NCBI GenBank assembly: GCA_015665315.1
Contig: JADFAK010000022.1
Span: forward strand, 1 to 64,000
DNA length: 64,000 nt
Direction of reading: 5' to 3'
From: Flavobacteriales bacterium
Lineage (GTDB): Bacteria; Bacteroidota; Bacteroidia; Flavobacteriales_D; Sanyastnellaceae
The notes under the pieces were generated by a model. The model did no database searches. It was given only the letters and a program-made list of their open reading frames with translations, and was not told the origin of the DNA. Below, piece by piece: positions 7,663 to 15,970 of the stretch. A program made the translations under genes and the position numbers. Within the stretch, counting starts at the first letter, position 1. Every line of letters begins with the position of its first letter.

Positions 7663-9366
7663 CTAAAACTGAAAGTAGATAAAGGGCTGCATCTCGGAGC
7701 TAATCACTTGGTAGAGCACAAATACCACGGCAAAACTTCCCAATACCTGCAGTGGAATGGGGAAATTAATGAAGGTCTGCCGGTACCAATTCTTCCAATT
7801 CTCCGGTAACCAGTGAATAACATAGCCCACCACGAGGACCGCCATCACCGCTTTGAATTCGATCATGAATGGAATCGCCACATCCCAATCGGGCGAGGTG
7901 AATATCCTTGCCAGCATGCTATAACCGGCCTCTAGCTCATTCTGAATATCGTGTTTGTCGTTGAGATTATCCCATGTATTATGTGATCCCGTCCTGAACC
8001 ATGCTCTTGTGAGTGTGATGAAATTAAACGTGATGAAGATGGCCCATGCACGTTTCCACCAGGTGTTTTTGGCCTCCCACGGACTGATCTTCCGAAAAAG
8101 TTTGTAAAAAACGATGCCTATTCCATTGAGCGCCCCCCAAATCATAAAATTCCAACTCGCTCCATGCCATAGTCCGCCCAAAAGCATGGTGAGCATCACG
8201 TTTATATTGGTCGTGAGCCAGCTCTTGAATTTCGGAACGAGGTAGGCTAGGAGGACTAGAGCACCAATTGTAGCCAGACAAATCCCCAGAATTAAAAGAC
8301 TACCAGCCATCGCCGAAGCAAAAAGGACAATCGCCAACAAAGCAATCCACGTACCTAAGGTTCCTCCCCGATTTCCGCCGAGGGGGATGTAGAGGTAGTC
8401 TTTGAGCCAGGAGGACAAACTGATATGCCAGCGCTTCCAGAAGTTCCCACAACTGTCGGCTTTGTAAGGTGAGTCAAAGTTCTTGGGCAGACTGAATCCA
8501 AGGAGCAGGGCGACACCTATTGCTATATCGGTATATCCTGAAAAATCGGCGTACACCTGGAGCGAGTAACCGTAGAGTGCCATCAAATTTTCGAAGCCAG
8601 AATACCGCGCTGGATCATCGAATACGCGGTCAATTAGGTTTACAGCGAGGTAATCGGCCAGGAGCATTTTTTTGAGCAGACCGTTCATGATCCAGAACAA
8701 AGCCAATCCGAAATCCCGCTTGGTGAGTGCGTATGGCTGGTATAGCTGGGGGATGAAAGCTGCGGCACGAACGATTGGTCCGGCGACAAGTTGTGGGAAG
8801 AAACTCACGTAGAATCCGAAGTCGAGCAGACTCTTCACAGGCTTGATATCACCGCGATAGACGTCTATTGCATAGCTCATCGTCTGGAAAGTATAGAAAG
8901 AGATTCCTACCGGTAGCAAGATTTTCTCAAAACGGAAGGTCGATCCAAAGAAGGAATTGGACCAGTAAGCGAAGTGATTGATCGGATTGAGATCACTCCC
9001 GAATATCGCGTTGAATGAGTCGGTAAAAAAGTACGCGTACTTGAAATAGACTAGCACTCCTAGATTAATAAGAATGCTAAGTGTGAGCCACGTTTTCCGC
9101 GACAATGTCGTCTTTCCATTGTGAATCCTGAATCCAATCAGGTAGTCAACAACAGTGGAGAACAAGAGTATCGAGAAAAAGAATCCGCTGGTCTTGTAGT
9201 AGAAGAACAAACTGACGGCAAAGAGAAAAGCATTCCTAGCAGCCCTGTTTTTATAAACGATGGAGTACCCCAAAAGCACGATTCCGAAAAACAACCAAAA
9301 GGTGAACTTGGTGAAGATCAGTGGAGTTGTGGGGTCGTATTTTAAAAACTCTAATAGATATTCCAT
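7663..9366 (-). CDS. MBOAT family O-acyltransferase (AlgI/DltB-like)
   Basis: This 567-residue polytopic membrane protein has the MBOAT signatures: LLPVGISFYTFQTMSYAIDVYRG in the first half, FPQLVAGPIVRA, the segment FWKRWHISLSSWLKDYLYIPLGGNRGG, and LLGGLWHGASWNFMIWG, where the His is the family's catalytic residue. Such enzymes move acyl groups, usually acetyl, across the membrane onto extracellular polysaccharides such as alginate or onto other surface polymers. It lies 6 bp downstream of a methyltransferase and close to a polysaccharide deacetylase, so modification of a surface glycan is a reasonable guess. The acceptor is unknown. No AlgJ/AlgX-like partner is visible next to it. Confidence 0.92.
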   Translation of the reverse strand: MEYLLEFLKYDPTTPLIFTKFTFWLFFGIVLLGYSIVYKNRAARNAFLFAVSLFFYYKTSGFFFSILLFSTVVDYLIGFRIHNGKTTLSRKTWLTLSILINLGVLVYFKYAYFFTDSFNAIFGSDLNPINHFAYWSNSFFGSTFRFEKILLPVGISFYTFQTMSYAIDVYRGDIKPVKSLLDFGFYVSFFPQLVAGPIVRAAAFIPQLYQPYALTKRDFGLALFWIMNGLLKKMLLADYLAVNLIDRVFDDPARYSGFENLMALYGYSLQVYADFSGYTDIAIGVALLLGFSLPKNFDSPYKADSCGNFWKRWHISLSSWLKDYLYIPLGGNRGGTLGTWIALLAIVLFASAMAGSLLILGICLATIGALVLLAYLVPKFKSWLTTNINVMLTMLLGGLWHGASWNFMIWGALNGIGIVFYKLFRKISPWEAKNTWWKRAWAIFITFNFITLTRAWFRTGSHNTWDNLNDKHDIQNELEAGYSMLARIFTSPDWDVAIPFMIEFKAVMAVLVVGYVIHWLPENWKNWYRQTFINFPIPLQVLGSFAVVFVLYQVISSEMQPFIYFQF

Positions 9367-9372
9367 GCCGAC

Positions 9373-10095
9373 TTACAGCTTCTTTTTGGCCACTAAACAA
9401 TGTCCGATAGGGAATTTGTCACGTGTGCGTTCGCTCGCTTTTCGATACCAGCCAGTCTGCTTATACCATTTGCTCAGCCTTAAAAATATCCGATTCGATA
9501 TCTTACCGGTCATCTTTTTGTTTATCAGATCGAGAAAAACATCTATTCGTCCCCCATATGCCGATAATTCGCATACTTCCAAGTTATTCTGGTCACAAAA
9601 TCGTTGCAATGCAAATTGCGTATACCTGAAATATTCATGAGGTGGCTCACTGATCCAATAAAAAAACGGACTGGTTAGCACTAAACGTCCGCCCGGTCGA
9701 AGCACACGACTAAATTCCTTCATCAATTGATGTGGCTCAGCGACATGCGCAAATACATCGGTAATCAGAATGCTATCAAATGAGTCCTCTGCCAATGGCA
9801 ATGGTTCATTCAAGTCGACCACATGATCTAGAAAGGGATTGGATCCATGCGTTTCCTCCCAATCAATGCAAGTAGAGGAAGTTATTTGGTCCTTATAAAT
9901 CGCGTAGTAGGGAACACTTCCGCACCCACAGTCGAGTAAATCTCCTTGAATGAATTTTCGAATAAGGGGTTCATACGCCCGAATTTGAAGGTCGGCGATG
10001 TGCAAGGAACCCGGATACACTACGCGCATCGAAGGAATGAAGCGACTTCCGTTCCATTCAATTCTATTGGGTTTCCACTGATCAATGTTCTTCAT
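9373..10095 (-). CDS. Class I SAM-dependent methyltransferase
   Basis: I place the start at the ATG at 10095 (MKNIDQW), which overlaps the upstream deacetylase gene by 14 bp rather than 47; the protein is then 240 residues. The SAM-binding motif I appears as GDLLDCGCGSVPYY, followed by the acidic residue in TCIDWEE, the motif DSILITDVFAHV, and the post-motif LRPGGRLVLTSPF with FYWISEPPHEYFRYT. This is the Methyltransf_11 type seen in polysaccharide and lipid gene clusters. The substrate is unknown. It sits between the deacetylase and the MBOAT gene in the same apparent operon. Confidence 0.85.
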   Translation of the reverse strand: MKNIDQWKPNRIEWNGSRFIPSMRVVYPGSLHIADLQIRAYEPLIRKFIQGDLLDCGCGSVPYYAIYKDQITSSTCIDWEETHGSNPFLDHVVDLNEPLPLAEDSFDSILITDVFAHVAEPHQLMKEFSRVLRPGGRLVLTSPFFYWISEPPHEYFRYTQFALQRFCDQNNLEVCELSAYGGRIDVFLDLINKKMTGKISNRIFLRLSKWYKQTGWYRKASERTRDKFPIGHCLVAKKKL

Positions 10096-11077
10096 GCAGG
10101 CGTTGGTTGACCTGGTGCAGTCTTTCAATCACACTGCGGTCGTTGTAAAGGCCGAATCTATCTAAAATACGCGGATCATTTTTATCTTCTTCGAATCTGT
10201 AATTCACAGCCAATTGGTAATTGTATCCACACTCAGCAGCAATGTCCAATGTTTCTCGTGTATAAGAACCATCAGGAAAGGCAAGGCTTTCAATAGGTGC
10301 TTGCGTGATTTCTTGCAGATAGGCCTTGGATTGCAGCAATTCCTCACGTTGTTGGTCAGGCGTGAGATTGGCCAAGTTAGAATGGCTAACAGCATGACTT
10401 CCAATCTCAAAGAGTGGATTGGAGGCCATTGTTCGAATCTGATCTTTACTCAACAATTGGTGGTAATCGTTGAGCGTTGCGTCATTTGGCTTTATGCCTG
10501 TTGCATTGCTTAGTTGTTCAATAAACGTTTCTCTTTCTTCTTGCGATCGTGTTTTTAAGAAACTCATTAATTCGCCGACTTCTGTGGAATGCCAACGATT
10601 CCATGGTCGGGGCTGGAAAATATGTCCTAAGCAAGAGAGTTCTCCAACATGAAAATGAGTTAGTATGTTGACTGCGTCCGGCCAAAGAATGGTCTTGTCG
10701 TGAAGTCCAGCACAGGTCACAAAGAAAGTAGCTGGAATACCCAGTTTTTGAAGTTCAGGGAGGGCATTCCTGAAGTTATTGGACAGTCCGTCGTCAAAAG
10801 TTATCGCAAGCCGATTGCTACCCGAATTCTTCTCGGTAAACATCTTCGCTAGGGGAAGCACTTCAAAGCGCTTTTTATAGTATTGAAGTTCCTTTCTAAA
10901 ATCTGGTTGAGCGATATGCCTTGAGTTGAACCGAAGGTCTCCCGTCAAGTCGATGTTGTGGTACATGACGATAATGTCGTGGCCCTTTTCTTTTCCGTAA
11001 AGGATTTGCTCCGCGCCGCTCAGGTACAAGAATTGTCGGGTTGTTCTCAAGAATTTGGAAATGACGCGGTGGAGCAT
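10082..11077 (-). CDS. Polysaccharide deacetylase (NodB-type) family protein
   Basis: This 331-residue protein has a NodB homology domain: LAITFDDGLSNNFRNALPEL (with the catalytic Asp and a metal-binding Asp), GIPATFFVT, then IGSHAVSHSNLANLT with the two metal-binding histidines, and the later AFPDGSYT. These carbohydrate esterase family 4 enzymes remove N- or O-acetyl groups from glycans. There is no obvious signal peptide, so it may act in the cytoplasm on a glycan intermediate, as many Bacteroidota paralogues in polysaccharide clusters seem to. It starts 38 bp after the pentapeptide-repeat gene. Confidence 0.88.
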   Translation of the reverse strand: MLHRVISKFLRTTRQFLYLSGAEQILYGKEKGHDIIVMYHNIDLTGDLRFNSRHIAQPDFRKELQYYKKRFEVLPLAKMFTEKNSGSNRLAITFDDGLSNNFRNALPELQKLGIPATFFVTCAGLHDKTILWPDAVNILTHFHVGELSCLGHIFQPRPWNRWHSTEVGELMSFLKTRSQEERETFIEQLSNATGIKPNDATLNDYHQLLSKDQIRTMASNPLFEIGSHAVSHSNLANLTPDQQREELLQSKAYLQEITQAPIESLAFPDGSYTRETLDIAAECGYNYQLAVNYRFEEDKNDPRILDRFGLYNDRSVIERLHQVNQRLHEEH

Positions 11078-11115
11078 GGTCTAAAAATACTGCTTTGATT
11101 GTAGATTCAATACGC

Positions 11116-11688
11116 TCATTTGAGATCCAAGGAATACTTGACCAGAAGACCCGCTAGATTGTCTTTTGAAAACTTGGCCGACTTCATTCGATTGTTCATC
11201 GGGTCAATATCAAAGCCTGTTGCCGTGCGGAAATCCGTTTTGAGCAGAATGCACTGATTGAAAGTTGTTCTCTCAAGTCTGCAATAATCGAAAACGGCGC
11301 TATTGAGGTCACAATTGGAGAAATCGGCTTCGTCGAGAATAGAATGTGAAAACTGCGTACTCTTTAATTTTAGCCCTTGGAAGGAACAAAAATTCAGCTG
11401 ACAATTCGTGAAACTCATGGCCAAGAGAAAGGGTAGGCAGGCGTCAAAGCGAATTCCAAGCATTTTGCATTCATAAAACGCGACTTCTTTGAGAGCGGTA
11501 TTTCCTAGTTTGACCATAGACAAGTCGCAACCCGAAAATTTGCATTCGATGAAGGAGTAATCACTCAGATCACCATTGGCAAATTTACAGTTTGTAAAAG
11601 TACAATTCTCATACTCACCGGCTGCTAGCGGGTTTTGAGCATGGTCAATGTTCTCAAAGGATTGATCAAGGTGAAATGAATCTGACAT
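11116..11688 (-). CDS. Pentapeptide repeat-containing protein
   Basis: This 190-residue protein is made almost wholly of pentapeptide repeats with the A(D/N)LXX-like pattern (CTFTNCKFANGDLSDYSFIECKF, STQFSHSILDEADFSNCDLNSAVFDYC). It folds as a right-handed quadrilateral beta-helix. Some relatives mimic DNA and protect gyrase from quinolones (Qnr, about 215 residues with loops), but most have no assigned function. The phrase FRTATGFDIDPMNNRMKSAKFS is conserved in the Qnr-like group that lacks tested resistance activity. It lies 20 bp after the CDGSH gene. Confidence 0.88.
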   Translation of the reverse strand: MSDSFHLDQSFENIDHAQNPLAAGEYENCTFTNCKFANGDLSDYSFIECKFSGCDLSMVKLGNTALKEVAFYECKMLGIRFDACLPFLLAMSFTNCQLNFCSFQGLKLKSTQFSHSILDEADFSNCDLNSAVFDYCRLERTTFNQCILLKTDFRTATGFDIDPMNNRMKSAKFSKDNLAGLLVKYSLDLK

Positions 11689-11708
11689 GCCGCAAAAGTG
11701 CGAAATAT

Positions 11709-12119
11709 TTAGCCTTCAAATCCGACTTTATTATGCGTCCCGTCGCAATAAGGCTTATTGGCCGAAGCACCACACCGACAAAAAGCCGTTGTCACCTTCT
11801 TTTGCTCAATATTACCCGCATTGGCTACTTCTATTGTGCCATGAACGAGCAATGGACCATTTGGCAACACGTCTACTTTAGTTGCAGTTTGGGAAGTTGG
11901 ATTTTCATCAGATTTAATGCTCAAAGCTCCAGACGGACAGAGTTTGACCTGAGCAATGAGTTCTTCTGAAGTAGCGTTTTCCATCTTTATCCACGGCTTT
12001 CCTTTTGGGTCGTACACCTTTGGAAGTGCTTTGACACATGCTGCCGCATGGATGCAAGTGCCTGGCTTCCATAGAATTGTTATATCTCCGTTGGTGTATT
12101 CTTTGGTTAGATCTTTCAT
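11709..12119 (-). CDS. Fe-S protein: divergent 4Fe-4S domain plus CDGSH domain
   Basis: I start at the ATG at 12119 (MKDLTKEY), giving 136 residues. Residues about 5-70 form a divergent single-cluster ferredoxin domain (CIHAAACVKALP...VKLCPSGALS). The C-terminal part has a CDGSH zinc-finger-like motif (CRCGASANKPYCDGTH), in which three Cys and one His bind a 2Fe-2S cluster. Proteins with this pair of domains are common in Bacteroidota and Proteobacteria; electron transfer or Fe-S handling is assumed but not proven. It is divergent from the MFS transporter and begins the minus-strand block that ends with the MBOAT gene. Confidence 0.9.
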   Translation of the reverse strand: MKDLTKEYTNGDITILWKPGTCIHAAACVKALPKVYDPKGKPWIKMENATSEELIAQVKLCPSGALSIKSDENPTSQTATKVDVLPNGPLLVHGTIEVANAGNIEQKKVTTAFCRCGASANKPYCDGTHNKVGFEG

Positions 12120-12220
12120 GTTGATGTATGGTATATGGTGAAATGTAAGGATTATTTGAAATTTGACCTTCGTGGGGGTGACTGTACTTGCCGACAAATT
12201 CATTTTATTTGTGACGCTTC

Positions 12221-13444
12221 ATGTTTAGAAAAATCACACATCTATATCGCGACGCATACAGCGGTCACCCGCAAGAAGTTTGGGTTCTGGCCGCCTTGAC
12301 CTTTATCAATAGGATGGGTACCATGGTATTGCCCTTTCTTTCGGTATACCTGAGCACCGTTCGCGGATTCAGTTTGCAAGACGCAGGCTGGATAGGTGGT
12401 GCGTTTGGTCTAGGATCCTTTTCTGGCTCGTATTTGGGTGGAAAGGTCTCAGACAAAATCGGAGCTGAGAAAGTCATTGCGGGCAGTTTGGTGTTGTCAG
12501 GTATTATGTTCGTCACCATCCAATGGGCCGAAACGTTTTGGCAATTTTGGATCTTGGTATTTATCACTGCCTTGTTTGGCGAGTCATACCGACCGGCCTT
12601 GATGGTCTCGGTGGCCAAGTTTGTCCCCAAAAACCAAATGGGTCGCACTATGTCCTTGATTCGATTGGCCATTAATATGGGCTTCAGCTTTTCTCCGATG
12701 ATTGCGGGATTGCTGATTTCTACGGTTGGCTATTCGATGTTGTTTTGGGTAGATGGGTCTACTTGCTTTCTTGCTGGAATCTTCCTTTTGATCATGAGCA
12801 GAAACTGGCATCGAAAAGTCAAAAAGGAGGAAAGCATTGACACAACAGTTCAGCCGAACGACGTCCCACCATGGAGAAACAAGGCATTCTTGCTCTTTTT
12901 GCTCGCGACATTTCTCATGGGTTTTTGCTTCATGCAATGGTTTCACACTGTCCCTGTGTTCATCAAAACTGAGTGGGGGTTTGACGAGGGTTATATCGGT
13001 ATTCTATTGGCCGTAAGTAGCTTTTACATTGCAGTTGTTGAGATGCCGCTCATACATTTCATAGAACGAGCTGGAAAAATGATGAAAGCGATGACGCTAG
13101 GTCTTGTTTTCATAGGCGGTTCTTACCTAGTGTTCTTGTTTCCAGGATCATACGTATTAGGTTTTCTAGCCATAGCGCTTTGGACTACAGGTGAGATTTT
13201 ACACTTGCCATTGAATTCATCCCGCGCCATTGAGCTAAGTCCAAACAGTCGAAGAGGGGCCTATATGTCGTATTTCTGGATGGCGTGGTCTTTGACCCAA
13301 ATTACATGTCCTATCATAGGATTGAATTTCGCCGATAGATTTGGTTTCAGCAGCCTCTGGGTACTGCTCGGTGTAATAATGTCTATTAGTCTGCTATTGA
13401 ATATTATAAGTCAGCGATCGGCCAGTTTGAAAGGCAGTAATTAG
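12221..13444 (+). CDS. MFS transporter
   Basis: This 407-residue protein has twelve predicted membrane helices and the MFS loop 2-3 signature in the form GSYLGGKVSDKIGAEKV. It also has the helix-4 motif SLIRLAINMGFSFSPMIAGLL typical of drug/proton antiporters of the DHA1 type (MdtH/YfcJ-like). A polar central loop of about 25 residues (KVKKEESIDTTVQPND) separates the two six-helix halves. It probably exports a small hydrophobic compound; the substrate cannot be read from sequence. It stands alone on the plus strand between the divergent CDGSH gene and the TonB-C protein. Confidence 0.88.
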   Translation: MFRKITHLYRDAYSGHPQEVWVLAALTFINRMGTMVLPFLSVYLSTVRGFSLQDAGWIGGAFGLGSFSGSYLGGKVSDKIGAEKVIAGSLVLSGIMFVTIQWAETFWQFWILVFITALFGESYRPALMVSVAKFVPKNQMGRTMSLIRLAINMGFSFSPMIAGLLISTVGYSMLFWVDGSTCFLAGIFLLIMSRNWHRKVKKEESIDTTVQPNDVPPWRNKAFLLFLLATFLMGFCFMQWFHTVPVFIKTEWGFDEGYIGILLAVSSFYIAVVEMPLIHFIERAGKMMKAMTLGLVFIGGSYLVFLFPGSYVLGFLAIALWTTGEILHLPLNSSRAIELSPNSRRGAYMSYFWMAWSLTQITCPIIGLNFADRFGFSSLWVLLGVIMSISLLLNIISQRSASLKGSN

Positions 13445-13510
13445 CGTTTTTTTATTAAGCCTTTGGCAAATGATGAACCACGGGCCTTTCATCCTTCTTA
13501 TCTTCGTGGC

Positions 13511-14257
13511 ATGAGAAAAACAGTGAATCTATTTCTTTGTTCGTGCCTTTTCACAATCAGCTTCCTAGTCAAGCCACAGCATGCATGGGCCCAAGAAAAA
13601 GAGCTCGTCGTGTATGAAAGCGCCGATGCCATGCCGTATTATAAAGATGGTCAGGCGGCGCTCAAAAATGATATCCAAGCCAATTTAGTCTATCCAAAAC
13701 TGGCTATTGCCCAAGGAATAAGTGGAGAAGTGTTGGTGTCATTCGTTGTCGATGAGACAGGTGGGCTTACGGAATTTGAAATTATCAAAAGCATTGATTT
13801 AGAGTGTGATATAGCCGCTATTAAAGCTATTCATTCAACTGAAAGAAAATGGGTGCCAGGCATGAAAGACGGCCGAAATGTGAATGTCTACGCTACGGCA
13901 AGGGTGAAGTTTGACCTGCCCAAAGCTAAAACAGCTGTGACTTATGCCTCCACACCCCCGAAGTACAAAGACGGTGAGGAAGCACTTTTTAAGCTGATCC
14001 AGAGCAAGGTGATTTATCCGCCAAAAGCCATTGATCAAGGACTTCAGGGCAAGGTTTTCGTAAAGTTTATCGTAGACAGCACAGGACATCTAAGTGACTT
14101 CGAAATTTTACAAGGTGTGGGCACAGAGTGCAACAAAGAAGCGATTCGGGCGATCCTTTTGACAGACGGTGACTGGATTCCAGGCAACCATGAAGGGAAG
14201 AACGTGAATACCTATGTTACCTTGCCTGTTCAATACAAAGTCCTACGAGTTGAATAG
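13511..14257 (+). CDS. Secreted protein with two tandem TonB C-terminal domains
   Basis: I choose the ATG at 13511 (MRKTVNLFLC), because it starts a signal peptide ending near HAWAQE; the protein is 248 residues. It carries two copies of the TonB_C fold: copy 1 (YYKDGQAALKNDI...GISGEVLVSFVVDETG) and copy 2 (KYKDGEEALFKLI...GLQGKVFVKFIVDSTG), each ending with a W.PG motif. Unlike true TonB, there is no retained membrane anchor or proline-rich spacer, so it is unlikely to energise a receptor directly. Periplasmic TonB_C-only proteins are frequent in Bacteroidota and have no assigned role. Confidence 0.82.
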   Translation: MRKTVNLFLCSCLFTISFLVKPQHAWAQEKELVVYESADAMPYYKDGQAALKNDIQANLVYPKLAIAQGISGEVLVSFVVDETGGLTEFEIIKSIDLECDIAAIKAIHSTERKWVPGMKDGRNVNVYATARVKFDLPKAKTAVTYASTPPKYKDGEEALFKLIQSKVIYPPKAIDQGLQGKVFVKFIVDSTGHLSDFEILQGVGTECNKEAIRAILLTDGDWIPGNHEGKNVNTYVTLPVQYKVLRVE

Positions 14258-14364
14258 CATGAACGCTAAACCATGCTCAAGAGGTTTACTTACAGTGATT
14301 TAGGTGAACAAGTCGATTGTCCACTACAATCTCTATTTTTGCCGTCCTATCAATTAATAGCAAT

Positions 14365-15120
14365 ATGAATCGTAAAGTTGTTTCCGGAAACTGGAAAATG
14401 AACTTGACTTGGAGCGAGGCTCAAACTTTGTTCAAAGATTTGACCAGCGAACTATCACGTCAAAAAGCCACCTGTCGTGTGATCGTCGCACCGCCAGCAT
14501 GTTATTTGTCTGGACTTGCAGCATTGAAGTCGAGCGATATTTCATTGTCTGCCCAAAACTGCCACCAAGAGCCCAAGGGCGCATACACAGGCGATATTTC
14601 GGCTATAATGCTCGCCTCGATGGGAGTGGAGTATTGTTTGGTAGGACATTCGGAGCGCCGACAGAATTATGGCGAGTCAAATGAGTTGTTGAGTCGGAAG
14701 GTAAATGCCCTGCTGGCTTCAAAGGTAAATCCGATTTACTGTTGTGGAGAAGTGCTCGAACAAAGAAAGTCAGGCGATCATTTCAAGGTTGTTGGCGCCC
14801 AAATAGCGCAAGGATTGTTTCATTTGTCGGCCGACGAGTTTTCGAATGTAATAGTCGCCTATGAGCCGGTTTGGGCAATAGGTACAGGGGAAACTGCAAG
14901 CAGTGATCAGGCACAAGAAATGCACGCTTTCATTCGTAAAACAGTTGCTGAAAAGTACGGTGAAGAAATCGCCCATTCCACAAGCATCTTATATGGAGGG
15001 AGTTGCAATGCTGCAAATGCGCAAGAGTTGTTCTCCCGACCAGACGTCGATGGCGGACTTATAGGTGGAGCGTCGCTTAAATGTGATGATTTTACGAAAA
15101 TTATTAGAAGCCATGGATAA
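14365..15120 (+). CDS. tpiA: Triosephosphate isomerase
   Basis: This enzyme interconverts glyceraldehyde-3-phosphate and dihydroxyacetone phosphate in glycolysis and gluconeogenesis. I start at the ATG at 14365 (MNRKVVSGNWKMN), as the family begins close to GNWKMN; it is then 251 residues, the normal length. Catalytic residues are present: Lys in GNWKMN, His in VGHSERR, and Glu in VAYEPVWAIGTG. The phosphate-binding segments LYGGS and GGLIGGASL are also intact. Its 3' end overlaps prmA by 8 bp. Confidence 0.97.
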   Translation: MNRKVVSGNWKMNLTWSEAQTLFKDLTSELSRQKATCRVIVAPPACYLSGLAALKSSDISLSAQNCHQEPKGAYTGDISAIMLASMGVEYCLVGHSERRQNYGESNELLSRKVNALLASKVNPIYCCGEVLEQRKSGDHFKVVGAQIAQGLFHLSADEFSNVIVAYEPVWAIGTGETASSDQAQEMHAFIRKTVAEKYGEEIAHSTSILYGGSCNAANAQELFSRPDVDGGLIGGASLKCDDFTKIIRSHG

Positions 15121-15970
15121 CACCTTTGTACCTAAAAATTTCATTTGTGCCGACTTTTCATTGAATCCACTTGACCCATGGCGAGACTTGCTGATTGCTG
15201 AATTGGGCGAACTGGGCTTTGAGAGTTTTGAGGAGCATACGCGTGGTGTAAAGGGATATATCGACGAGGGAAAATTTGTTCAAGGTAGTCTTGATCATGT
15301 CTTGGACATGGCGGGATCTATGGTGACGAAGTCCTATAAGACGAGCATTGTCCAAAGCGAGAATTGGAACAAGAACTGGGAGAAGCAATTCAATCCACTT
15401 GCGGTAGATGGCTTGTGCTATGTTCGCGCACCCTTTCACGAAAAGGATGATAATTTCGACTTAGAATTGATTATTCACCCTCAAATGTCTTTCGGCACAG
15501 GTCATCATGCAACGACCTATTTGATGATTCGGCAGCTCTTTGCACTCGACCTTGAAGGTAAGTCTGTCCTAGACATGGGCAGTGGCACTGGTATTCTTGC
15601 CATCCTCGCTGAGATTAGGGGAGCGAAGAACATTGATGCAATTGACATCGACGAATGGAGTTTCATGAATATGCCGCAAAATTTTGAGTTGAATGGCTGC
15701 AAGTTGATCAAGCACTATCAAGGTGGAAAGGAATTGTTGACAGATCAAGAGTACGATGTGATCATCGCCAATATCAACAGGAACATCCTTTTAGATCAGA
15801 TTCAAGACTATGCCCGAGTATTGGTGAACAATGGACATTTGTTGCTCAGTGGGTTTTACGAAGCCGACATTCCCAAATTGTTAGAGGCCGCCCAAAACGT
15901 GAGCTTTGAGCTGATCAATACCGATCAAAAAGACAAATGGGTTATGCTTCATCTGCAGTTGAGGAATTAG
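15113..15970 (+). CDS. prmA: Ribosomal protein L11 methyltransferase
   Basis: PrmA trimethylates several residues of ribosomal protein L11 using SAM. I use the ATG at 15113 (MDNTFVPKNF), which overlaps the tpiA stop by 8 bp and gives 285 residues. The N-terminal substrate-recognition domain is followed by the SAM domain with the characteristic FGTGHHATTYLMIRQL, then SVLDMGSGTGILAILAEIRGA, and IIANINRNILLDQ, which is the PrmA form of the NPPY-like motif. The 3' end overlaps the convergent SulP gene by 29 bp. Pairing of tpiA and prmA is seen in other Flavobacteriia. Confidence 0.95.
   Translation: MDNTFVPKNFICADFSLNPLDPWRDLLIAELGELGFESFEEHTRGVKGYIDEGKFVQGSLDHVLDMAGSMVTKSYKTSIVQSENWNKNWEKQFNPLAVDGLCYVRAPFHEKDDNFDLELIIHPQMSFGTGHHATTYLMIRQLFALDLEGKSVLDMGSGTGILAILAEIRGAKNIDAIDIDEWSFMNMPQNFELNGCKLIKHYQGGKELLTDQEYDVIIANINRNILLDQIQDYARVLVNNGHLLLSGFYEADIPKLLEAAQNVSFELINTDQKDKWVMLHLQLRN

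Noticed and set aside
11116-11688. Qnr quinolone-resistance protein
   Set aside because: The repeat fold is the same, but the pentapeptide family is large and nothing else here supports gyrase protection, so I leave the function open.
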